From Saprospiraceae bacterium (GTDB taxonomy: Bacteria > Bacteroidota > Bacteroidia > Chitinophagales > Saprospiraceae), in contig JAHBTW010000023.1 in NCBI GenBank assembly GCA_019638385.1, positions 1-64,000 of the forward strand: 64,000 nt of DNA, read 5' to 3'. Positions 40,967 to 47,434 of the stretch are shown piece after piece. How positions within the stretch are numbered: position 1 is the first letter of the stretch; every line of letters starts with the position of its first letter. Under the pieces are notes generated by a model. That model was not told the origin of the DNA, ran no database searches, and saw only the letters and a program-made list of their open reading frames with translations. Position numbers and translations under genes: made by a program.

Positions 40967-41590
40967 CTACCCTATTGCTACCTTCCGGTAAAGCTCCTCT
41001 ATCGAAATCGTACCTGCATTCAGTATGGGAACGGCCTTTTGGTCGAGGTCAAAAACCTGCGGCGCCCAATCGTCGTGTCGGAAGTGACTGGCGACTTTTA
41101 TTTCCGTGCTTTCGATGAAGAGGACTTGTTGGAGGGAAGGTATTTTTTTGTAATTTTTAAATTTCCGGCTCAGGTCGTAATCCCGGTTGGAAGGGGAGAG
41201 CACTTCTACGATGAGAACGGGGTTGGCAACAGCGGTCATATCTCCGCGAAGGATCACTTTTTCGGATGCGCCTTGAACGACTGCACAATCGGCGTTGTAG
41301 TGCCGGTTTACAAAGCCGGGTATGTGCAGGGCAAGATTGCTGCCGTTGACGCGGCATGCCATCTCTGATAGTAGGTTTCCAAGCAGGCGAATGATTTCCC
41401 CCACCAAGGTTTCGTGTTCTTCTGTAGCGTATCCCATATATGAAATGATTTCACCCTCGTCGTATTCGATGCGGTATTCGCACTCTTCGAGCATGTCTAA
41501 AAACTCCTCCCAGGACGCCGGTATCCGAAGTTCCCTGCCGAAGCCCAAGCGCTCGTCTAATGTGACCGGTACGCTGCTGATTACTTCCAT
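40967..41590 (-). CDS. Uma2-family (DUF820) putative restriction-endonuclease-like nuclease
   Basis: This 207-residue Uma2 protein has a PD-(D/E)XK-like core: YDEGEIISYMG (about 43-53), the NADCAVV Asp (about 101), LIVEVLSPSNRDYDLSRKF (about 126-144) with Glu129 and a following Lys, and YKKIPSLQQVLFIES. Uma2 genes are very common in cyanobacteria and Bacteroidota, often multicopy, with no settled function; nuclease activity is predicted from the fold only. It is convergent with the response regulator (6-nt gap) and has its own promoter. No methyltransferase or other defence gene is nearby. Confidence 0.88.
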   Translation of the reverse strand: MEVISSVPVTLDERLGFGRELRIPASWEEFLDMLEECEYRIEYDEGEIISYMGYATEEHETLVGEIIRLLGNLLSEMACRVNGSNLALHIPGFVNRHYNADCAVVQGASEKVILRGDMTAVANPVLIVEVLSPSNRDYDLSRKFKNYKKIPSLQQVLFIESTEIKVASHFRHDDWAPQVFDLDQKAVPILNAGTISIEELYRKVAIG

Positions 41591-41605
41591 AAATTAGATT
41601 TTGGC

Positions 41606-41635
41606 CAAAGATAGGGCGTTTTTTGTTTTTTACAA
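41606..41635 (-). promoter_or_regulatory. Promoter of the Uma2 gene
   Basis: On the minus strand TTG (41635-41633), 19 nt, TATCTTTG (41613-41606), then 15 nt to ATG 41590. A full match to the Bacteroidota consensus. Confidence 0.65.
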
Positions 41636-41713
41636 GGAGCGGTGACCGGAGTAATCTGCGGCTTCCTGTAACAATTGTTCTACCTTCGTGTTTCATCTGG
41701 AACGCATCGCCGC

Positions 41714-42178
41714 ATGGAAGAAAAAAATAAAACATTTTACGGAAAGTTGGCTAATCCGATCGTGCAAGCTGCACTTTGTTTGTCGGGCGCACTACTCATC
41801 ATGTTGATTTCCAAATTTTTACAATATGCCGACATAACGGAGGCTTCCGCGCGCTTCCCCTGGATGACGGCGGCTTCCTTCCTGCTCTTCTTCGCCATGG
41901 CCAATTCCGTTATATCATTGATTTCCGTAAACCGGACACAATATTGGGGGCGCTCCGTTTACAGTTTCGCAGGGCTCGCGCTGAGCACCGGGCTGCTGGC
42001 CTGGCTTTTTTCATCCCTTAGCATCAGCGAGGCGGGTTCCTATCGTTGGATATTTTTTGTGCTAACCTTGGGGTATCTGGTATTCCTTTCCATCATGAAT
42101 ATGGCACGCCGCATTGTTGAGTTTGCCCAAAAAGAAGAATGGAACCATCCGCGCATCCGGCAAACCAAACGGCGGTGA
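41714..42178 (+). CDS. Small four-helix membrane protein of unknown function
   Basis: This 154-residue protein has four hydrophobic stretches (approximately 14-36, 48-68, 80-102 and 112-130), separated by short polar loops, and ends in a basic tail (RIRQTKRR). No family was recognised. ATG 41714 gives an N-terminus MEEKNKTFYGKL; the longer frame from 41675 includes a promoter-like TACCTTCG (41681-41688) and is not used. It is divergent from the Uma2 gene. An inner-membrane location is predicted. Confidence 0.65.
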   Translation: MEEKNKTFYGKLANPIVQAALCLSGALLIMLISKFLQYADITEASARFPWMTAASFLLFFAMANSVISLISVNRTQYWGRSVYSFAGLALSTGLLAWLFSSLSISEAGSYRWIFFVLTLGYLVFLSIMNMARRIVEFAQKEEWNHPRIRQTKRR

Positions 42179-42264
42179 ACAGGCCGCTTCCCTGCGATGT
42201 TTTTTTATCATTCTTTTAACCCGGCTTTAAACGCTCCTTAACACGGGGAAGAACTTTTCCGGGT

Positions 42265-42272
42265 TACTTTTG
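42265..42272 (+). promoter_or_regulatory. -7 element of the 42290 lipoprotein gene
   Basis: TACTTTTG matches TAnnTTTG and lies 17 nt before the ATG. No TTG at standard spacing. Confidence 0.5.
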
Positions 42273-42289
42273 CCAAAATCATTTTTATT

Positions 42290-42835
42290 ATGAAAACAAC
42301 TTACTTCCTGGCGCTTCTGAGCGCTGTCGTCCTTTTCGGCGCCTGCAAAAAAGACAGCGAAAATCTTCTTCAATTGGATGGAGACAACTTTTCAGGGCCG
42401 CTTTTGGAGGCTGGAGCCCACGAAATGGCCGTTCGCTTCACGTCCGATGCGACCAGCCGCTTTCAAGGAAAGCAACTGATCTCCGTCCGGTGGTTTACCG
42501 GCCCGCGCCCTGCTACCACAGAGGTACGCGTGTACGGCCCCGGAAGCGGCAATACCCCCGGCGCCTTGCTTTTTTCCAAAAACGTAAGCAGCTCCGTACG
42601 CCCGCAATCCTGGAATGAGTATGAACTTGACACTCCTGTGGACATTACCGGTGAGGAATTATGGATCAGCATTGCGTTCACTCAAACAGAGAGCGGGCAG
42701 AGCATCGGTTGTGATTCGGGACCTAACAAACCGGGTGGCGATTGGCTCTTCTCCATTGATTCTGAATGGCGCACCTACATTCAGCGCACCGGCGAAAGCG
42801 TCAACTGGAACATTCGCGGCAGGGTTTCAGAATGA
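42290..42835 (+). CDS. Small secreted lipoprotein, unknown
   Basis: This 181-residue protein begins with a signal and lipobox (VVLFGAC, Cys19). The mature part reads as a beta-rich domain (HEMAVRFTSDATSRFQGKQL, TEVRVYGPGSGNTPGALLF, GEELWISIAFTQTESG), like carbohydrate-binding-type or DUF-lipoprotein jelly rolls in which the GxxxPGxxL turn recurs. No catalytic residues were recognised. It probably faces the periplasm or cell surface. It has its own -7 element and is followed by an unrelated membrane-protein gene. Confidence 0.7.
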   Translation: MKTTYFLALLSAVVLFGACKKDSENLLQLDGDNFSGPLLEAGAHEMAVRFTSDATSRFQGKQLISVRWFTGPRPATTEVRVYGPGSGNTPGALLFSKNVSSSVRPQSWNEYELDTPVDITGEELWISIAFTQTESGQSIGCDSGPNKPGGDWLFSIDSEWRTYIQRTGESVNWNIRGRVSE

Positions 42836-42910
42836 GCACATAGATTTTCTTCCAGTGAAAAATGGTTAGCTTTACCTCTTTGCAAACATGCTGACCAAAT
42901 TTCATTTAAC

Positions 42911-43318
42911 ATGAAAAAAGTACTTCTTTCCGGAGTTATGGCGGGCTTTGTGCTGCTCGCCATCAGTTATCTCGTACTGTTCGTCACCATAAAAGGATTC
43001 CCCGGCTTGGTGGAGGAATATTACAACCCCATATTCTGGCCGGGCGGCGACCGGGCGATGTTATTTTTTGCACATCCTTTTGTGCTTGCTTTTTGTTTGT
43101 CCTGGTTTTGGGAGCGTTCTAAAAATCAATACGCCGGCAAATGGTGGTTTCGCGGCGCGGAAATGGGCTTGGTGTATGGCGTAGTAGCCACTTTGCCCTC
43201 TATGTGGATTACTTTCAGCGCTATTTCGGTTTCTCTTGTTATGGTGTTGAGTTGGTTGCTTTACGGCATTGTACAGGCGATTATCTGCGGGTTAATATTC
43301 GCCCGTATCAACCCCTGA
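42911..43318 (+). CDS. Small membrane protein, unknown
   Basis: This 135-residue protein has an N-terminal helix (about 5-27) and three further hydrophobic segments (about 48-66, 82-103, 107-130). A conserved-looking NPIFWPGGDRAMLFFAHPF loop carries acidic and aromatic residues. No family was recognised. It is convergent with mpg, with only five nt between stop codons. It is probably an integral inner-membrane protein of the DUF1761-like or similar small-membrane type, but that is a guess. Confidence 0.65.
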   Translation: MKKVLLSGVMAGFVLLAISYLVLFVTIKGFPGLVEEYYNPIFWPGGDRAMLFFAHPFVLAFCLSWFWERSKNQYAGKWWFRGAEMGLVYGVVATLPSMWITFSAISVSLVMVLSWLLYGIVQAIICGLIFARINP

Positions 43319-43323
43319 GCGTA

Positions 43324-43956
43324 CTATCTGCTCGTCCACCCGGAGTTGCGAATGCGGAATCGCCAGGGCAGCAAGGCGTCGGCGCCGGCATAATCAATGC
43401 CGACCCTCGGCCCGGTCAATATCTCCGTTTCAGGGATGAAGTCGTCGCGGTCTTCCAACCAGATCGGGGAGTGCTCGCTCAGGAGGTCCGTTCCGGTATA
43501 TTGAGTACTCAAACCCAAGGCCCTGCTCAATGCCCCGGGGCCGGCCGTAAGCCGGGGCGCTATTGTTTCCAGGCCCCGGCGCTGCATCATGAGAGGGAGG
43601 TTTTCCATGGGTTCCAGTGCGCGGATCAGTACTACATGCGGCATTCCTTCCGGGCCGGTTACAACATTGAAAAGGTGGTGGATTCCGTAACAGAGATAAA
43701 TATACGCCAGACCGCCGGCTTCAAACATGAATCTGGTTCGGTTGGTAAAGCGGTAGTTCCAGGCATGAGAAGCGCGGTCGTCAGGGCCGCGATAGGCTTC
43801 GGTTTCCACAATGCGGCCGACAGTTCGTCCTGCCTCAAAGTGAGTGACTAAATATTTGCCGAGCAAGTCACGGGCAATCTGTACCACATCCTCGCGACGA
43901 TAAAAACCGGCATCTAAACGCCGGACAGGTTCCGTGTGTAGCCGTGATGACTTCAT
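43324..43956 (-). CDS. mpg: DNA-3-methyladenine glycosylase (AAG/Mpg type)
   Basis: This 210-residue monofunctional glycosylase excises 3-methyladenine, hypoxanthine and ethenoadenine. Family blocks are present: ARDLLGKYLV, GRIVETEAYRGPDDRASHAW (about 41-60, with the catalytic Glu and the intercalating Tyr), YIYLCYGIHHLFNVVTG and the IRALEPM segment. ATG 43956 (MKSSRLH) is chosen as it gives the usual length; 20 extra upstream codons are available. An HhH-type alkyl-base glycosylase is also encoded in this window, so two unrelated folds with overlapping activity coexist. Confidence 0.95.
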   Translation of the reverse strand: MKSSRLHTEPVRRLDAGFYRREDVVQIARDLLGKYLVTHFEAGRTVGRIVETEAYRGPDDRASHAWNYRFTNRTRFMFEAGGLAYIYLCYGIHHLFNVVTGPEGMPHVVLIRALEPMENLPLMMQRRGLETIAPRLTAGPGALSRALGLSTQYTGTDLLSEHSPIWLEDRDDFIPETEILTGPRVGIDYAGADALLPWRFRIRNSGWTSR

Positions 43957-44000
43957 CGTTGCAAAAATGATGAAAAGCATCGGTGTTTTTGGAAAAAACA

Positions 44001-44008
44001 TACCTTTG
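44001..44008 (+). promoter_or_regulatory. -7 element upstream of the 44093 cargo gene
   Basis: TACCTTTG matches TAnnTTTG and lies 84 nt before the ATG. It sits in the 5' flank shared with divergent mpg. No TTG at standard spacing. Confidence 0.45.
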
Positions 44009-44092
44009 CCCTGCAACTCGTTACACAGCTTGAAATATTAGCAACTTCTACAGCTCTTCCCGATTCATTTATTCATTCACATTTCATCGCCG

Positions 44093-45910
44093 ATGATCAG
44101 AAAAATGATTCCGGTCGCGCTGACCTTTTTCAGCCTGACGACCTTCGTTTCCGGGCAAATTACCTGCCCTGCCTGCGAAATTGATTTACCCGCAGACTTA
44201 CCCGACGACACGCTATACCTCGCCGCAGCGCCGGTGGGCAGAGTGGGCGAATGGTACAGCGCCGATATCGGATTTCGCGTGCCGCTCAGCACCACGCCCG
44301 TAGCCGCTATTGACTCTACCGTGACGCCGGGCGTTACCATCAACAAAATTACCCTTACCGGCATTACAAACCTGCCGCCCGGTTTGGCCTGGGAGGTTCC
44401 GCAGGCTATGTTTAACCTGCCCGATTCTACCGACGGCTGCATCAAGATTTGCGGCACACCGCTGCAACCGGGGCTTTACTTTGTGAATGTGGTCATCACC
44501 GCCCAGGTGTTTATTTTCACGCAAAGCGCTACATTTACTTTCCCCATACTCATAGAGCCGGCCCAAAGCATCACAGAAGGCTTTACCATCCTGAATACCT
44601 CCGGCTGCGGTGAGCTGACGACCGGGTTTGTCAACAATGTGCCTTCCGGCGGAAACTCCGGGTTCTCTTATTTCTGGGATTTCGGCAACGGCAATTTCTC
44701 TCCGCAGGAAAACCCCGCCGTCCAGACCTACACAACGCCGGGACAATACGCCGTCAACTATCAGGCTGTAATAGATACTTTCGGCCATTTCCTGACCAAT
44801 GTGCGGGTCAATCAGGTTTCCTGCTCCGATCTGTTCAACGGGCCGGATTTGAAAATTTTTATCTACGACCCCGACAGCGTGGAGGTGTTTGCTTCATCCA
44901 CCATTCAAAATGCCAATCCCCCGGTGGACTTCATCGTCAATATACCCATTGGACCCGGCAATTACCGGCTGCGCGTAATTGATGAAGACGATGGAATTCT
45001 CGGCGGCGCCGACGATGAATGCGGCACCATTACTTTCAACCGGACACTCAGCGGCAATTTGCAAGGCGGTCCTTTACATGCCTTTTTGGATATCATTCAT
45101 CCCACCGATACCATTCGCTCTTCGGATACCGTGACGGTGTTTGCCCAGCCGGCGCCACCGCTCATAGAAGGGCTGCCCAGCGGGCCGCTCTGCGATGAAG
45201 AAGTACTCACAGTGACGGTTAATTATTCGAACAATCTGCAATGGTATCGCGACAGCGTACCGGTTATTCCCGGCGATGAATCCGTTTTGGACATTGCGGA
45301 AAGCGGTGTTTATCAGGTAGTTTATACCTCTCCCGACGGCTGCCTGGCTACCTCGGCGCCCGCGTCCGTCATTTTTGCACCGCTGCCGTCCATCCCTGTA
45401 TATGTTTCGTCCAACAACCGGCTTACGCTTTTCGACCCATCGGTACTACCTGCGGCAGCCGCCTTGCGCTGGTACCTCAATGGTACGCTCATACCCGGCG
45501 AGACGGGCGAAACGTATTGCATTTCGGAGTCCGGTGATTACACATTGGAAGTGGTTGACCTCATTAGTGGTTGTGCGAACAGCTTCACGTTGCCGATAAG
45601 CTACAATCCCGGTTTCCCGAACTGTATTGTATCCGATACCCGCGAAAGCATTTTCCGACAAGGCGGGGTATCGGTTTGGCCGAATCCGGTGAGGGATGTA
45701 TTGGAATTGCGCATTGATACAGGCGAACCGATGGAAATTCAGGGACAATTGATAGACGCGCAAGGGCGGGCCGTTTCTGCGGTGCTGTGGATGCCGGCAG
45801 CGGGCGAACAACGCCGAAAAATAGATATGCATGCCTATCCGGCGGGAATATACTGGCTCCGGCTCCAGGCTGGCGCAGATCATGCCGTTGTCAAGATCGT
45901 GAAAATGTAA
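44093..45910 (+). CDS. T9SS type A secreted protein with PKD and Ig-like domains
   Basis: This 605-residue secreted protein has a signal peptide (1-21, ending FVSGQ), a cadherin/He_PIG-like segment (about 80-155, GLAWEVPQ), one PKD domain (about 170-240, SYFWDFGNGNFSPQENP), a beta-rich middle region, two Ig-like/SprB-type segments with WYRDSVPVIPG and WYLNGTLIPGE motifs (about 365-420 and 440-500), and the T9SS sorting domain (about 525-605, VWPNPVRD). Domains of this sort give surface adhesins or carbohydrate-binding scaffolds. No catalytic domain was recognised. It is convergent with yigZ two bases beyond the stop. Confidence 0.87.
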   Translation: MIRKMIPVALTFFSLTTFVSGQITCPACEIDLPADLPDDTLYLAAAPVGRVGEWYSADIGFRVPLSTTPVAAIDSTVTPGVTINKITLTGITNLPPGLAWEVPQAMFNLPDSTDGCIKICGTPLQPGLYFVNVVITAQVFIFTQSATFTFPILIEPAQSITEGFTILNTSGCGELTTGFVNNVPSGGNSGFSYFWDFGNGNFSPQENPAVQTYTTPGQYAVNYQAVIDTFGHFLTNVRVNQVSCSDLFNGPDLKIFIYDPDSVEVFASSTIQNANPPVDFIVNIPIGPGNYRLRVIDEDDGILGGADDECGTITFNRTLSGNLQGGPLHAFLDIIHPTDTIRSSDTVTVFAQPAPPLIEGLPSGPLCDEEVLTVTVNYSNNLQWYRDSVPVIPGDESVLDIAESGVYQVVYTSPDGCLATSAPASVIFAPLPSIPVYVSSNNRLTLFDPSVLPAAAALRWYLNGTLIPGETGETYCISESGDYTLEVVDLISGCANSFTLPISYNPGFPNCIVSDTRESIFRQGGVSVWPNPVRDVLELRIDTGEPMEIQGQLIDAQGRAVSAVLWMPAAGEQRRKIDMHAYPAGIYWLRLQAGADHAVVKIVKM

Positions 45911-45912
45911 TA

Positions 45913-46569
45913 CTACCGGGTGTGGAGATATTCGATCTCCATACCCGGAATTTTTTCAGCAACGGCGGCTTCTTCTATATGGAGGTTGCCCGCCAATGCC
46001 TTGAATTCCAATAGTTTTTGTTCGGTTTCGCTTTTGCGAACGGCCAGTTCCACTGCGCCGGTTGTATCCCCGAATTCCTGGCGCAGCATTTCCATAGACA
46101 ATTTTTTTGCTGCGCCCATTACGTTGCTCATCAACGCATAGTCGTATCGGACAAGGAATACGTCTTCCACTATCTTCTCTACGATTGCTGCTTTTTCAAG
46201 AGCATCCTGCGCGCTGCCTTTGTAGGCGGCTATCAACCCCGGAACGCCGAGCAGCGTACCTCCGAAATACCGCACTACCACCACGAGCACGTTGGTAAGG
46301 CCGAAACTGTCAATCTGCCCCAGAATGGGCCGTCCGGCCGAGCCGGCGGGTTCTCCGTCGTCATTGGCGCGGTATTGGTTTCCACCCGTTCCGAGCCGGA
46401 AAGCGAAGCAGTGGTGCCGGGCCTTGGGATGCAATTTGCGCACTTCCTCCAAATGCTCCTGCCATTCCGGTTCGGTAGCGGCCGGAAAAGCGTATGCAAT
46501 AAATTTACTGCCCCGGTCTTTGAACTCGCCTGTGACCGGAGCTGCAATGGTTTGGTAACTGTCGGTCAA
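45913..46569 (-). CDS. yigZ: YigZ/IMPACT family protein
   Basis: This 218-residue protein has the UPF0029/IMPACT N-terminal domain (FKDRGSKFIAYAFP, RKLHPKARHHCFAFRLG, NDDGEPAGSAGRPILGQID at about 73-91) and a C-terminal DUF1949 ferredoxin-like domain. Related proteins interact with the translation/stress machinery (IMPACT inhibits GCN2 in eukaryotes); the bacterial function is unknown. Length is typical. It shares the minus strand with the downstream-oriented amidase gene, whose stop lies three bases before its start region (46572), and may be co-transcribed with it. Confidence 0.93.
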   Translation of the reverse strand: MTDSYQTIAAPVTGEFKDRGSKFIAYAFPAATEPEWQEHLEEVRKLHPKARHHCFAFRLGTGGNQYRANDDGEPAGSAGRPILGQIDSFGLTNVLVVVVRYFGGTLLGVPGLIAAYKGSAQDALEKAAIVEKIVEDVFLVRYDYALMSNVMGAAKKLSMEMLRQEFGDTTGAVELAVRKSETEQKLLEFKALAGNLHIEEAAVAEKIPGMEIEYLHTR

Positions 46570-46571
46570 GG

Positions 46572-47201
46572 TCAGGAAAAATGTTTGATGATGGTGCGCA
46601 CCTGCGCTTCCGCGAAAAGGTCAATGATTTCATCGTTCATCAGCAATTTGGCATCTTCCAGATTGTCGAAAAACAAATGCTCAATGAGGATGGCAGGCAT
46701 GGCCGTTTTGGTGAGCACAAAGAACTGAGCTTCTTTATCGGGGTCGCCGTCGGAGGTATCGGAGCGATAAGTAATCCGGGTACCGAAAAGCTCCTTTACC
46801 GTATTAAACAATAAAGTAGCCAGGGGGTCGGCGGCCGTTTGGCCCACACTGGTATATACCTCAAAGCCCCGTGCCTGAGTATTGAAAGCGTTGGCGTGGG
46901 TAGAGATATAAATACCGGAAGCGAAATTCCGATGGTACCAATTGGCCATATCCACCCGATATTGAAGCGGCGTATCTAAGTACTCATGGTGTACTTTGAT
47001 GTGGCGAATACCGAGCGTTTGGAGCTTTTCCGACACCTTATTTACCAAAGTGCGATTCCACACCCCTTCGTAAAAAATGGAGCCTTTGTGAAATACCCCG
47101 GTTTTGTGGTCATGCATTTTGGATGGCGCAGTGGTGTAGTTCCCTTTGGGATCAACTCCTCCATGCCCGGCATCGAGGAAAACGCAGATGTTGTCTTTCA
47201 T
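46572..47201 (-). CDS. N-acetylmuramoyl-L-alanine amidase (Amidase_3)
   Basis: This 209-residue enzyme has the zinc ligands His13 (FLDAGHGG), Glu45 (YEGVWNRTL) and His102 (YISTHANAF) and a catalytic Glu in ILIEHLFFDN near residue 180. All are required for cleaving the amide between muramic acid and the stem peptide. There is no signal peptide and no SPOR or LysM module, unlike most periplasmic AmiC enzymes, so it may act in the cytoplasm, be exported another way, or work in lysis. ATG 47201 is used. It is divergent from the 934-residue T9SS gene. The next gene, yigZ, lies downstream. Confidence 0.9.
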   Translation of the reverse strand: MKDNICVFLDAGHGGVDPKGNYTTAPSKMHDHKTGVFHKGSIFYEGVWNRTLVNKVSEKLQTLGIRHIKVHHEYLDTPLQYRVDMANWYHRNFASGIYISTHANAFNTQARGFEVYTSVGQTAADPLATLLFNTVKELFGTRITYRSDTSDGDPDKEAQFFVLTKTAMPAILIEHLFFDNLEDAKLLMNDEIIDLFAEAQVRTIIKHFS

Positions 47202-47243
47202 GGCGATTAAATTTTGGTGTTGCAATATTCGTTAAAAAAACGT

Positions 47244-47251
47244 TACCTTTG
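47244..47251 (+). promoter_or_regulatory. -7 element upstream of the HYR cargo gene
   Basis: TACCTTTG matches TAnnTTTG, 183 nt before the ATG at 47435, so a leader of about 175 nt is predicted. No TTG at standard spacing. Confidence 0.45.
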
Positions 47252-47307
47252 CACATTATTCAGGGAGATGCTCATCATTTCCAAAAGCCGATCCAAACAA
47301 ACACACG

Positions 47308-47332
47308 CCGGATTCTTTTCCGGGACTTTTTT
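47308..47332 (+). terminator. Short hairpin with T-run in the leader of the HYR cargo gene
   Basis: CCGGA (47308-47312) pairs with TCCGG (47319-47323), followed after gac by six T (47327-47332). It lies inside the predicted leader between the -7 box and the ATG, so it could act as a weak terminator or attenuator. The stem is only 5 bp. Confidence 0.35.
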
Positions 47333-47434
47333 CCAACTATTTACTGAAGGTTTTTCTTTCGTTTAAGCCGCTATACAAGTGGTTTGCCCTGAAGGCTTTG
47401 GACTGTTAACAACACTACATACTATAACATTACT

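Noticed and set aside
43324..44016. Longer mpg start at 44016
   Set aside because: ATG 43956 gives the usual 210-residue length and the extra 20 codons show no family similarity.
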